Source: SG8-40 sp035528435
Lineage (GTDB): Bacteria > Pseudomonadota > Gammaproteobacteria > Burkholderiales > Eutrophovitaceae
Length of the DNA stretch: 64,000 nucleotides
Direction: 5' to 3'
Assembly: GCA_035528435.1 (NCBI GenBank)
Contig: DATKYN010000007.1
Coordinates: 6,692 to 70,691, forward strand
Part shown: positions 1-8,464 of the stretch, piece by piece
Numbering within the stretch: the stretch's first letter is position 1
Layout of the letters: each line of letters opens with the position of its first letter
Program-made: the position numbers and the translations under genes
Notes under the pieces: generated by a model
Database searches by the model: none
What the model saw: the letters and a program-made list of their open reading frames with translations, nothing else
What the model was told of the DNA's origin: nothing

Positions 1-450
1 ATGGTGATTCAACTCGCGCAGGACCCGGACACGCGAGCCCGGGCGCGCATCGCGTCGCTATCTGATCACTTGCGCCGCCTTGATGCGCAGATGCAGGGAA
101 TCAACCGGGGCCTCGTGCCGCCGCAGCAGATGGCGCAGATACTTGAGAAGATGCTGACCCGGGATTCGCGCGTGAAACTGGTCAGGCTCAAGACGTTGCC
201 CGTGTCCGACCTCATTGCGAGAGACAGCGTCAAGCAGGGTGTCGGCCAGGCGAACGTCTACAAGCACGGCATTGAACTCACATTGCAGGGCCGTTACCTC
301 GACATGCTGAATTATCTCGATCGGCTGGAAGCACTTCCCTGGCAGATGTTCTGGTCCGAGGCCCGTATGGATGCGCGCGATTATCCTGCGGTGCGCATTA
401 CGGTAACGGTATTTACCCTGTCGCTGGACAGCGATTGGCTGGTGGTGTGA
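1..450 (+). CDS. mshJ: MshJ-like pilus biogenesis protein, 5'-truncated by window edge
   Basis: This is the C-terminal part (149 residues visible) of a PilO/GspM-like inner-membrane assembly protein of the MSHA pilus system. The visible part shows a helical segment (about residues 10-60) followed by an alpha/beta region (about 85-149), as in the periplasmic part of MshJ/PilO proteins. The expected N-terminal membrane helix is missing, so the gene almost certainly begins upstream and the ATG at base 1 is probably internal. Its stop shares one base with the start of the MshK-like gene, so the genes are probably co-transcribed. Identity comes mainly from position in front of mshK-mshL-mshM-mshN; sequence alone would only say PilO-like. 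Confidence 0.7.
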   Translation: MVIQLAQDPDTRARARIASLSDHLRRLDAQMQGINRGLVPPQQMAQILEKMLTRDSRVKLVRLKTLPVSDLIARDSVKQGVGQANVYKHGIELTLQGRYLDMLNYLDRLEALPWQMFWSEARMDARDYPAVRITVTVFTLSLDSDWLVV

Positions 451-824
451 TGAGATACACGATTGCTCTCACCGCTGGTCTGTTACTTGCGTCTGTCTCG
501 ATTGTGTCCGTTGCCCAGCAGATGCGCGATCCGACCCGCCCGCCGGCAGTGGCTTCGACCAAGTCGGTAACTGGGAAGACCGGCTCACGGGGCGCGATGG
601 TACTGCAAACCGTTTTGATCTCCACTGAGCGTCGCGCGGCGGTGATCAGCGGTCGCGTGCTGTCAGTCGGTGACACGGTTTCCGGCTTCCGGTTAGCGGA
701 AATTCGCGAAGGCGAAGTCGTGATGAAAGGTTCACGAGGAACGCGCACGTTGCGTCTTTATCCGGCCGTGAGCAAAGTCGAGGCAACGGCGACGCAGTCT
801 GAACAAAAAAAGGGCCATGAATGA
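450..824 (+). CDS. mshK: MshK-like periplasmic pilus biogenesis protein
   Basis: A small exported protein of 124 residues. It has a signal peptide (hydrophobic core about residues 4-20, ending VAQQ) followed by the Asp-Pro-Thr-Arg-Pro-Pro segment seen near the N-terminus of MshK and PilP-like pilotin or secretin-associated proteins. In MSHA systems MshK acts in the periplasm next to the MshL secretin. The ATG at 450 was chosen because it overlaps the mshJ stop by one base and begins the signal peptide; an in-frame TTG at 435 would add five residues inside mshJ. The 3' end overlaps the secretin gene by four bases (ATGA), which suggests translational coupling. Confidence 0.75.
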   Translation: MRYTIALTAGLLLASVSIVSVAQQMRDPTRPPAVASTKSVTGKTGSRGAMVLQTVLISTERRAAVISGRVLSVGDTVSGFRLAEIREGEVVMKGSRGTRTLRLYPAVSKVEATATQSEQKKGHE

Positions 825-2653
825 GCCGGGCGAGAAAAAGACCATCTGAGCTTGCTGCGGAAGCCTTGGCGGCGACCGGGCGGGTGCCTGAGCGTCTCCT
901 CGTGCTGCTACTGGTGGCGGGATTGACCTCCTGCGCATCACTCAACCCGCCTCCACTGGAGTACGAAACGGCCAAGTCGCAGTTGGATGACGCGGCCAGT
1001 TCGTCGGCAGATGCGGCGCAGCCGGATGCGGTCAGTGAGGCGCTGTTGCCGCCTATCAACGTGGAGATGCCGCAAGTTGACGGGCGGCCGATTGAGCCCC
1101 GATTCGATTTGCAGGTCAGTAAGGCGCCAGCAAATCAGGTGTTCCTCGCGATCGCTGCCGGCACTCGCTATAGCATGGTGGTCCACCCGGATGTGAAAGA
1201 ACCGATTTCGATCGACCTGAAGGATGTCACGGTCGTTGAAGCACTTGAAACCATTCGCGAGGTCTACGGATACGAATACGGTATCAGGGGCACGCGGATC
1301 ATGATCAAACCGATCGGAATGCAAACCCGAGTCTTCCAGGTCAATTACCTGGTTTCGACGCGCAAGGGTGAAACCGAAGTTCGGATCAGCTCCGGTGCGA
1401 TTTCCGATTCATCGACACCGGCAACGCAGGGTGCGACAACGGTTCCCGCGTTGTCGGGCACGACGACCAATCAGTCCCTGCAAAGCAGTCAGGTAAAGAC
1501 GTCGTTGGACAATGACCTCTGGGGCGAAATTGCGACTGCCGTGCGCATGATGATTGGCTCTGATGACGGACGCAACGTTGTGGTTAGCCCCCAGGCCGGG
1601 GTCATTGTTGTCCGCGCGCTTCCCGAGGAGTTACGCAATGTTGCCGAACTGCTCGATACCATGTCGGTGGTCGTGGAGCGGCAGGTCATGCTGGAGGCAA
1701 AAATTATTGATGTGCGGCTGGCTGACGGCGCACAGACCGGGGTTAACTGGGCGGCATTTGCGTCGGGCGACAACAGCCGCTTTGCGGGGGGAGTGCTCAC
1801 TCCCGGTTCCACGCTTTCGCCTACCGGCACGCTGACCGCTTTTACGGCGCGCAACGATGATGGAACCATCAAGGCGAATTCGAATCTCGACTCCTTGCCC
1901 GGGGCGGTATCGGGGTTCATTGAGAGCGGTGCAGGAACGCCCGGCACTCTCATGGGCCTGGCGTTTCAGACCAGTAACTTTGCCGCGATGATTTCGTTCC
2001 TTGAGACGCAGGGCGAATTGTCGGTGCTGTCGAGTCCGCGGATTGCGACCCTGAATAATCAGAAAGCCGTGTTGAAAGTGGGTACGGACGAGTTTTTCGT
2101 AACCAATGTAACGTCGAACGTCACGTTTACCGGGGTGACGAGCACACAGTCCCCGACGATCACCACCCAGCCTTTTTTCTCCGGAGTCGCGCTCGACGTT
2201 ACACCACAGATCGACGACAACGATATCATTACGCTGCACATTCACCCGTCAGTCAGTCGCGTGACCGAAGTCACCAAGGATCTCGATCTGGGGAACGCGG
2301 GTCAATTCAGGTTGCCCCTGGCATCCAGCGAGATCAGCGAATCGGACACGATCGTCCGGGTGACCAACGGTCAGATCGTCGCGATCGGAGGATTGATGAA
2401 AGAGTGGTCGACGCGTAATCGCCGACAGGTACCCGGACTAGGCGATTTGCCGGTGGTCGGCAGTCTGTTCGGAAACTCCCAGCGTGCGGTCGAGAAAAGC
2501 GAACTGGTGATTCTGGTCAAGCCTACTATTATCCGGAACTCCAATGACTGGCATGATGATATTGTTGACACGCGCAAGCGAGTCGACCGGTTGCAGCGGG
2601 ATGGCGCATCTTCTAACCAGCCGGCCAGTGCGGAACTGTTGGACGCGCAATGA
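821..2653 (+). CDS. mshL: MSHA-type outer-membrane secretin MshL (lipoprotein)
   Basis: A 610-residue secretin that would form the outer-membrane channel for an MSHA-type IV pilus or pseudopilus. After a basic N-terminus and a hydrophobic stretch lies a lipobox (Leu-Thr-Ser-Cys, Cys38), so it is probably lipidated. A secretin N-terminal (STN/N0) domain spans about residues 97-165 and N-domain material follows to about 300. The conserved secretin core in the last third contains the hallmark VPGLGDLPVVGSLFG near residue 545. A Ser/Thr-rich linker lies near 185-230. It overlaps mshK by four bases and is followed 43 bases later by mshM. The length is typical of MshL/PilQ-family proteins. Confidence 0.88.
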   Translation: MSRARKRPSELAAEALAATGRVPERLLVLLLVAGLTSCASLNPPPLEYETAKSQLDDAASSSADAAQPDAVSEALLPPINVEMPQVDGRPIEPRFDLQVSKAPANQVFLAIAAGTRYSMVVHPDVKEPISIDLKDVTVVEALETIREVYGYEYGIRGTRIMIKPIGMQTRVFQVNYLVSTRKGETEVRISSGAISDSSTPATQGATTVPALSGTTTNQSLQSSQVKTSLDNDLWGEIATAVRMMIGSDDGRNVVVSPQAGVIVVRALPEELRNVAELLDTMSVVVERQVMLEAKIIDVRLADGAQTGVNWAAFASGDNSRFAGGVLTPGSTLSPTGTLTAFTARNDDGTIKANSNLDSLPGAVSGFIESGAGTPGTLMGLAFQTSNFAAMISFLETQGELSVLSSPRIATLNNQKAVLKVGTDEFFVTNVTSNVTFTGVTSTQSPTITTQPFFSGVALDVTPQIDDNDIITLHIHPSVSRVTEVTKDLDLGNAGQFRLPLASSEISESDTIVRVTNGQIVAIGGLMKEWSTRNRRQVPGLGDLPVVGSLFGNSQRAVEKSELVILVKPTIIRNSNDWHDDIVDTRKRVDRLQRDGASSNQPASAELLDAQ

Positions 2654-2696
2654 CGACCAGGATCATGAGGACCCGGGTTTGACGGGAAACTAGAGG

Positions 2697-3590
2697 ATGT
2701 ACCGAGCGCATTTCGGGCTGCGAGAACCACCGTTCGGATTAACGCCCGACACGGCGTTCACCTTTTCGGCGTCATCGCATCAGGAAGCGCTCAACGTCTT
2801 GCTGGTGGCGAGCGCCTCCGGTGAGGGATTCATCAAGATTACCGGTGATGTTGGCATGGGCAAAACCCTGCTGTGCCGCCGCTTCCTGTCGACGCTCGGT
2901 GATGATCATATCGCCGCCTACATTCCCAACCCGATGCTCGATTTGCGCGGCTTGCTGCTGGCTCTGGCGGAGGAGTTGGGTGCACCGGTGGATCGGGAGG
3001 CTGATCAGCATGCGCTGATCAAAGCGGTGAATCACGCGCTGCTCGGGTTTGCAAGAAATGGCAAGAAGGTCATCGTGTTTCTGGATGAAGCGCAGGCCAT
3101 GCCGATCGAAACGCTCGAAGCCTTGCGGCTGCTCTCGAATCTTGAGACGGAGAAACGCAAACTGGTTCAGGTGGTGCTGTTCGGCCAGCCCGAGCTGGAC
3201 CAGAAACTCGCCGCAGCCCCTGTTCGCCAACTCAATCAACGCATCACTTTCCAGCACCAGCTTCGCAGCTTGTCGAAAAATGAGACCGAGCAGTATGTCT
3301 CGCATCGTTTGCGGGTGGCGGGATATGCCGGAGATCAGTTGTTCGCTCGCGGATCGATCGCAGCGCTTTACAAGCATACGGGCGGTGTGCCGCGTTTGAT
3401 TAACGTCATTGCCCACAAATCGCTTCTTGCCGCCTATGGTGAGGGGGCGTCACAGGTTTCACGCAAACATGTTGTCCGTGCTGCCCAGGACACCCCTGCA
3501 GCGATTCATCGGACATGGTCGCCTCGCCGGGGATTTGCATTGGCAGCCGCCGCGATTTCTGGTGTCGCAGTCTGGCTGTTCATCGCGTGA
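2697..3590 (+). CDS. mshM: MshM / ExeA-type AAA ATPase
   Basis: A 297-residue inner-membrane-associated ATPase of the ExeA/GspA family, expected to help secretin assembly or peptidoglycan passage in MSHA-type systems. Walker A is GDVGMGKT at residues 50-57, and Walker B lies in a hydrophobic strand ending LDEAQ near 127-131. The final ~20 residues form a transmembrane helix. The N-terminal YRAHFGLREPPFGLTPD motif is characteristic of the family. Its stop overlaps the GTG start of mshN by four bases. The order secretin-ATPase-TPR protein matches mshL-mshM-mshN. Confidence 0.85.
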   Translation: MYRAHFGLREPPFGLTPDTAFTFSASSHQEALNVLLVASASGEGFIKITGDVGMGKTLLCRRFLSTLGDDHIAAYIPNPMLDLRGLLLALAEELGAPVDREADQHALIKAVNHALLGFARNGKKVIVFLDEAQAMPIETLEALRLLSNLETEKRKLVQVVLFGQPELDQKLAAAPVRQLNQRITFQHQLRSLSKNETEQYVSHRLRVAGYAGDQLFARGSIAALYKHTGGVPRLINVIAHKSLLAAYGEGASQVSRKHVVRAAQDTPAAIHRTWSPRRGFALAAAAISGVAVWLFIA

Positions 3591-4891
3591 GCCTCATTAA
3601 TCAGGTATTGCAGGATCTCGAAGCGCGCCGCGCGGATCCGCCGGCTGAAGTTCCGGTTCCGGAGCAGGTGCGCGCTGTTGACGTGGCGCCCCCGCGAAGC
3701 TATCGAGGGTTGACATTATTGCTGCTCGGATTGGTTGTTGTTGTGGGCGCCGTAATTTTCGTGTGGGCAGGCAATTCATCGCTCGGAACGAAGCTGCAAT
3801 CCTTTCGTTCGGATGCACCCGCTGCGCTACCAACGGGCAATAATGCGCAAGCACCGGCTCAGGCAACGGCGGCACCCGGGACCGTGCAGGAGCAGGTTCA
3901 GCAAGCGTTGCTGATGCCGGTATTTCAGTTATCCAGCGAGCTGTCTAGACTGCCTGACAGCGGTGCACCGTTACCCGTCGAGAAGAAGGTGCGCGTTGCA
4001 CGCACTGAAACCTCCCGAGCCAAAGCTGCACCAGGCGCATCAAGCGCTCAGGTTCCCGCATCGGCACCGCGGCCTCAAAAACGCTCAGACGCGCTCGGCG
4101 CGACGCCGCAGCCGGTTGAAAACAGTCGCCCGGCGATCAAGGCATCTGTCGGGGAGAAGTCATTCAAGCAAGAAACGGCGATGCCGGAACAGAAGATTCT
4201 GAAGCAGGATCAGGCAACAACCTCTTCTGCTGAACCGGCGCTGGAGGAGGTTGTTATCCCGGCAGACATAGCGCCGGGACCGATAGAGAAACAGTCGCGC
4301 CAGCTAACGGCATTCGAGCGTGCGGAGAATGCGTTTCGGCTTGGTGTTGCCAGTCTGCGCCGAGGCCGCATGGCTGAGGCAGAGACGCAATTTCGCGAAG
4401 CGATCAGGGAAGACCGATCGCATCTGGCATCGCAGCAGGCACTTGTTGGTATTCTCATAGACGCTGGCCGCACGGAGCATGCGGAGGAGGTGCTGGCCGA
4501 ATCACTGCGCATTAATCTCAGGCAACCGAGACAGGCGATGATCCTCGCACGATTACAGCTTCAGCGGGGCGACCTTGATCTGGCAACTCAGACGCTCGAG
4601 AGCGCGAGACCGTATGCCGGAACCGATGCAGTCTATTTGTCGTTCCTGGGCGCGGTTCTTCAGCGGGCAGAGCGGCATGAGGAGGCTGTCGGCCAGTATC
4701 GCAGCGCGCTGGCGTTCATGCCTCGGAACGCGATCTGGCTGATGGGCCTTGGGATCAGCCTGCGAGCGCTTGGCAGCGACGGTGAAGCACTGCGGGCATT
4801 CGATGAAGCCGCTTCGATCGGCACGCTTGCGCCTGGCCTGCAGACGTATGTCGAGCAGCAGCGTTTACAACTCGCACGAGCGGTGAACTAA
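3587..4891 (+). CDS. mshN: MshN-like TPR protein
   Basis: A 434-residue inner-membrane protein. It begins with the conserved SLINQVLQDLEARR segment of MshN. A single transmembrane helix follows at about residues 43-64, then a long Pro/Ala/Gln-rich low-complexity linker (about 85-240) and several tetratricopeptide-like repeats in the periplasmic C-terminal half. The GTG at 3587 was chosen because it overlaps the mshM stop by four bases and gives the conserved N-terminus; an upstream in-frame ATG at 3515 lies inside mshM. MshN proteins are needed for MSHA assembly but their exact job is unclear. In the classical locus mshE and mshG follow; here the next gene is comF on the other strand, only five bases away. 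Confidence 0.8.
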   Translation: MSLINQVLQDLEARRADPPAEVPVPEQVRAVDVAPPRSYRGLTLLLLGLVVVVGAVIFVWAGNSSLGTKLQSFRSDAPAALPTGNNAQAPAQATAAPGTVQEQVQQALLMPVFQLSSELSRLPDSGAPLPVEKKVRVARTETSRAKAAPGASSAQVPASAPRPQKRSDALGATPQPVENSRPAIKASVGEKSFKQETAMPEQKILKQDQATTSSAEPALEEVVIPADIAPGPIEKQSRQLTAFERAENAFRLGVASLRRGRMAEAETQFREAIREDRSHLASQQALVGILIDAGRTEHAEEVLAESLRINLRQPRQAMILARLQLQRGDLDLATQTLESARPYAGTDAVYLSFLGAVLQRAERHEEAVGQYRSALAFMPRNAIWLMGLGISLRALGSDGEALRAFDEAASIGTLAPGLQTYVEQQRLQLARAVN

Positions 4892-4896
4892 CCGCC

Positions 4897-5589
4897 TCAG
4901 CGCTGCGAGGGGGTTCTCGCAGCAATCCAGCCGACGACTTCTGTCGCACCGGCGCGTTTGAGAACCGAAGCGAGCTCATTCAATGTTGCGCCGGTGGTGA
5001 TGACATCGTCGATGACTGCGATAGTCTTTCCGGTCAGGTCTGCATCGCAGCGGAATGCGCCGCGGACATTCCTGGCGCGATCGCGCCATGGTAGAACCGT
5101 CTGCGAGTGTTGAGCCGAGGTTCGTAGCGCGAGCCCTTCCGCAACACGGATGCCAAATGCGCTAATGGCATGCCGCGCTATTTCCGTGGCTTGATTGAAG
5201 CCGCGCTCGCGCAGACGCGCTGCCGCGATCGGCATTGGCAAAACGATATCGGGATAGGGTTCCTGTTCGAGAAGTTGTGCAAGCGCAAACGCCAGTACCC
5301 GGGCTGCGGCGAGGTTGCGCGCATATTTGAGGTCCGTGATCAGAAAATCCACTGGCGACAGATAGTCAACCGGAACGACAACCCGGTCATACGCGGGGAG
5401 ACGCTTGATACAGCGTCCGCACCGCACGGGACCCGGGGTCGGGGCCGCGCAGCTCGGGCAGCGGTGGCCGTTGATGAAGGGCAGGGAGCTGAAGCAGGCG
5501 TGGCACAATCCGGTCGCGGTCGAAGGCGCAGCGCAAAGCAGGCAGCTACCCGGCAAGGCCATACGAAGGCGGGCACCGATGCTAATCAT
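4897..5589 (-). CDS. comF: ComF family protein (phosphoribosyltransferase-like, competence-associated)
   Basis: A ComF/GntX-type protein of 230 residues. The N-terminus holds four CxxC-like cysteine pairs within the first ~60 residues, a probable zinc ribbon. The C-terminal type-I phosphoribosyltransferase fold has a PRPP-loop motif (VIDDVITTGAT) near residues 191-201. In naturally competent bacteria ComF helps handle incoming single-stranded DNA; the biochemical reaction is not settled. The ATG at 5589 gives the usual family length; a frame extension to 5700 would run across the bioB promoter. The gene is divergent from bioB, a common arrangement in proteobacteria, and its 3' end almost touches mshN. 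Confidence 0.88.
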   Translation of the reverse strand: MISIGARLRMALPGSCLLCAAPSTATGLCHACFSSLPFINGHRCPSCAAPTPGPVRCGRCIKRLPAYDRVVVPVDYLSPVDFLITDLKYARNLAAARVLAFALAQLLEQEPYPDIVLPMPIAAARLRERGFNQATEIARHAISAFGIRVAEGLALRTSAQHSQTVLPWRDRARNVRGAFRCDADLTGKTIAVIDDVITTGATLNELASVLKRAGATEVVGWIAARTPSQR

Positions 5590-5701
5590 GCCAGCCAGTG
5601 AACCGCGCGGTTTCCGGAATTTCGGCTGAGCCGAAAGCAGTGCCAGGCGCTGCTGTCGCGGGCGTGAATGCTTCCACGGTATCCCTGCAGGTATCCGCAC
5701 A

Positions 5702-5707
5702 TATAAT
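5702..5707 (+). promoter_or_regulatory. Putative -10 box of the bioB promoter
   Basis: A perfect TATAAT lies in the comF-bioB divergent gap. Transcription would start near 5714, which leaves a short leader before the ATG at 5745 and argues against the earlier ATG at 5712. No good -35 box is present at 16-18 bases, so the promoter may depend on an activator. I saw no clear BirA-type palindrome around it. Confidence 0.45.
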
Positions 5708-5744
5708 ACGCATGTTCACTCCAACCACACGGAACCACATTGTA

Positions 5745-6749
5745 ATGAACACTGTCGCGACGAAGCCGCACAATTCCGGGCAGGATGGCGCTGCAAAACA
5801 CTGGACGATGAATGCCGTCATGGGTTTGTTTGAATTGCCGTTCGGTGACCTTCTATACAGAGCGCAGCAGACGCATCGGGCGAACTTCAAACCCAACACA
5901 GTCCAGCTCTCGACGCTGCTTTCGGTCAAGACCGGCGGGTGTCCGGAGGATTGCGGTTATTGCCCGCAGGCAGCCCGCTATCAAACAGGCGTTGAGAACG
6001 AAGCGCTGATGAGCGTCGATGAAGTGGTTGCAGTCGCCAGAGCAGCAAAGGAGACGGGTGCGACACGGTTTTGCATGGGTGCAGCCTGGCGTGGCCCCAA
6101 GCAGCGAGACCTGGACAAGGTCGCGGAAATGATTGTCGCGGTGAAATCGTTGGGCCTTGAAACCTGTGCCACGCTGGGTATGTTGAAAGAAGGGCAGGCG
6201 GAACAGCTCAAGTCTGCCGGGCTTGACTATTACAACCACAATATCGATACCGGCTCGGAGCACTATGGCGAAATCATTTCCACCCGCAATCAGGAAGATC
6301 GCTTTGAAACCTTGACCCGCGTTCGCCAGGCCGGCGTCAACGTGTGCTGTGGCGGGATCGTCGGTATGGGTGAGTCGCGCGAATCACGGGCTGAACTGAT
6401 TTCAATGCTGGCCAATATGGAACCCTATCCGGAGAGCGTACCGATCAACAATCTGGTTCAGGTCAAGGGCACACCGCTTCATGGCATTAGCGAGATTGAT
6501 CCATTCGAGTTCGTGCGCACGATCGCCTGCGCGCGCCTGACCATGCCACGGGCAATGGTGCGTTTGTCGGCCGGGCGCGAGCAGATGTCCGATGAACTTC
6601 AGGCACTGTGTTTTATGGCGGGTGCGAACTCCATCTTTTACGGAGACAAGCTGTTGACGACCGGCAATCCCCAGGCGGCCGCTGACCGCGGGTTGTTTGA
6701 CAGACTCGGTATCGAACCATCCACCAGCGACGGATTGCACCTCGGCTAG
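5745..6749 (+). CDS. bioB: Biotin synthase
   Basis: A radical-SAM enzyme that inserts sulfur into dethiobiotin to give biotin, the last step of the pathway. The [4Fe-4S]-SAM motif CPEDCGYC is at residues 66-73. The BioB signature segments around YYNHNIDT and the C-terminal NSIFYGDKLLTT are present. At 334 residues the length is normal. The start at 5745 was chosen from the putative promoter and a GGA about nine bases upstream. The gene is followed 143 bases later by bioC. No bioF, bioH or bioD is present in the window, so the other pathway genes must lie elsewhere. Confidence 0.95.
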   Translation: MNTVATKPHNSGQDGAAKHWTMNAVMGLFELPFGDLLYRAQQTHRANFKPNTVQLSTLLSVKTGGCPEDCGYCPQAARYQTGVENEALMSVDEVVAVARAAKETGATRFCMGAAWRGPKQRDLDKVAEMIVAVKSLGLETCATLGMLKEGQAEQLKSAGLDYYNHNIDTGSEHYGEIISTRNQEDRFETLTRVRQAGVNVCCGGIVGMGESRESRAELISMLANMEPYPESVPINNLVQVKGTPLHGISEIDPFEFVRTIACARLTMPRAMVRLSAGREQMSDELQALCFMAGANSIFYGDKLLTTGNPQAAADRGLFDRLGIEPSTSDGLHLG

Positions 6750-6892
6750 ATGCCAATCTGATGGGAACAGAAGCGATCTGGCTCAATTCGGTCCCGCTTC
6801 TGCCAGCCGCGCCCGCGCGGCCGTATATTGGAAGACGCCCGATGTCCCTGCGATCGATGCCATATATGATCGCGGTGTCGGCGTAATAAGCC

Positions 6893-7750
6893 GTGCAAAA
6901 GACAATACTGCGCCGGTCGTTTGACCGCGCCGCCGAAACCTATGATTCCGTGGCTGCGCTGCCGCGAGAAATTGCGCAGCGGATGACCGAAAGGCTGTTG
7001 CTGGTGCAATTGCCGGTGCGGCGGATTCTGGACGCGGGATGCGGTACCGGCAGCGCCGGGTTATTGCTGCAGCAAAGGTTTGACGGTGCTACGGTCATCG
7101 ACCTTGACGTTTCCGCGAAGATGTTGGCACAGCGAGTGGCGCGCCCGACGCGGCGTTGGTTGGGAATGGGCCGGCGGCCGACGCGACTCCCGGTGCGCGC
7201 GGACTTTCAGAAGTTGCCCCTGGCATCCGCAAGCATTGACCTCGTCTGGTCGAATCTGGCTTTGCATTGGGCGCAGGATCTGCCGCTGGCTCTGGCCGAG
7301 GCAATCCGGGCGTTGCGTCCCGGTGGCTTACTCATGTTTTCCATCTTTGGTCCGGATACGCTGCAGGAACTCAGGATTGCATCATCTGGCGGTGAATTCC
7401 GTGTCAATCAACACGCCGACATGCACGATATCGGCGACATGCTGGTGCACTGTGGCTATGCCGATCCGGTCATGGACATGGAGAAGATTACCTTGACCTA
7501 TGACGCCCTTGGCGGATTGTTGCGCGATCTCAGATCACATGGCTCAGCCGCTGTGGCGGCTGCGGGCGAGCAGGGTTTGCGTCCCCGCTCGAGCTATCTT
7601 CGCGTCGTCTCGCGTTACGAACAGTTTCGAGGGGTGGACGCGCGATTGCCGGCCACGTTCGAGGTGATTTATGGCCACGCCTGGAAGCCGGAATCACGGT
7701 TGTCCCCGAAAGGCAAACCGGTGATAGACATCCACGCGGCACCGGGATAG
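6893..7750 (+). CDS. bioC: Malonyl-ACP O-methyltransferase BioC
   Basis: A SAM-dependent methyltransferase that methylates malonyl-ACP and so starts pimeloyl synthesis on the fatty-acid machinery. The typical N-terminus (RRSFDRAAETYDSVAALPREIA) is at residues 7-28 and the SAM motif I (ILDAGCGTGS) is at 45-54. The motif ALRPGGLLMFSIFGPDTLQEL, conserved in BioC, lies near 140-160. At 285 residues it is somewhat longer than the E. coli enzyme (about 250). The start is GTG with no strong ribosome binding site. The adjacency to bioB supports BioC over a generic methyltransferase. Confidence 0.88.
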   Translation: MQKTILRRSFDRAAETYDSVAALPREIAQRMTERLLLVQLPVRRILDAGCGTGSAGLLLQQRFDGATVIDLDVSAKMLAQRVARPTRRWLGMGRRPTRLPVRADFQKLPLASASIDLVWSNLALHWAQDLPLALAEAIRALRPGGLLMFSIFGPDTLQELRIASSGGEFRVNQHADMHDIGDMLVHCGYADPVMDMEKITLTYDALGGLLRDLRSHGSAAVAAAGEQGLRPRSSYLRVVSRYEQFRGVDARLPATFEVIYGHAWKPESRLSPKGKPVIDIHAAPG

Positions 7751-7955
7751 CCAAGGGTGTCAGTAGCATTCGCGAACGAATTTTGCCCCACGCGTACATA
7801 CGACCCAACCGAATCTGCAGCCAGTCTTGTATTGCATCCATGCACTGCCCGGCAAGTCATGCTCTTCCTGCTGATTTTGCTGCTGTTTCCTTGCTTCGCG
7901 TCAGTTCGCTATGTTACATTTCCTCGCCGTCGAACCAATCGTGGACAGCTTTAAT

Positions 7956-8429
7956 ATGTCGTCACTTGAGTTGGGAGAAAACGTTCAGTTCGGAATTATT
8001 TCCCGACGAAATAACTCAAGTTCACGACAGGTCCGGCAGCTTGTTTTCGGATCACTCGGTGTATTTACGCTGGCGGTCGCCACTGCTTTTGCACTGGTAG
8101 GCGCATGGCCGATTGCACCATTCGCAGGGGCTGAATGTCTGGCGCTGTTTTTCGCTTATTGCTGGTTGCAGCGTCATGACGAGGATTACGAGCTGATTAC
8201 GATTGAGGGCGACAACGTCGTTGTGGAAACCCGGGACGGCGGCAAGCGGGAACAACGCCGGATGAGCCGGTTCTGGGCGCATGTGGTGATTGAAGAAGTC
8301 TCGAGCCGTAAGCAGAGGGTATTTCTGCGGGCTCATGGGCGAGAAATCGAATTTGGTAGACTGCTTTCCGACGAGGCCAAACTGTCCGTAGCCAAACAGC
8401 TGCGCTCGAAATTATCCGCGTTGGTTTGA
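7956..8429 (+). CDS. DUF2244 membrane protein upstream of cox genes
   Basis: A 157-residue inner-membrane protein of the DUF2244 family. Two adjacent transmembrane helices span about residues 34-75. A soluble C-terminal domain follows, with the pattern ELITIEGDNVVVE and a terminal RSKLSAL helix. Genes of this family commonly sit in front of cytochrome c oxidase genes in alpha- and gammaproteobacteria; no biochemical role is known to me. The ATG at 7956 was preferred to 7911 because family members begin shortly before the NNSSS-like segment. coxB follows after 35 bases, so the two are likely one transcript. A weak promoter candidate (TTGCTT at 7891) lies upstream, but its -10 is poor. Confidence 0.75.
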   Translation: MSSLELGENVQFGIISRRNNSSSRQVRQLVFGSLGVFTLAVATAFALVGAWPIAPFAGAECLALFFAYCWLQRHDEDYELITIEGDNVVVETRDGGKREQRRMSRFWAHVVIEEVSSRKQRVFLRAHGREIEFGRLLSDEAKLSVAKQLRSKLSALV

Positions 8430-8464
8430 TTAATAACGATATTAAAAGCACGTTCGGGGGAAGT

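Noticed and set aside
1489..2245. Overlapping minus-strand frames inside the secretin gene
   Set aside because: No domain or signal is recognisable and the plus-strand frame is a full secretin.
6763..6885. 41-codon open frame between bioB and bioC
   Set aside because: No ribosome binding site, no recognisable motif and a stop just before bioC. It is most likely a chance frame.
7751..7955. Small genes in the gap between bioC and the DUF2244 gene
   Set aside because: Two short frames are open but show no ribosome binding site, no conserved features and overlap each other.
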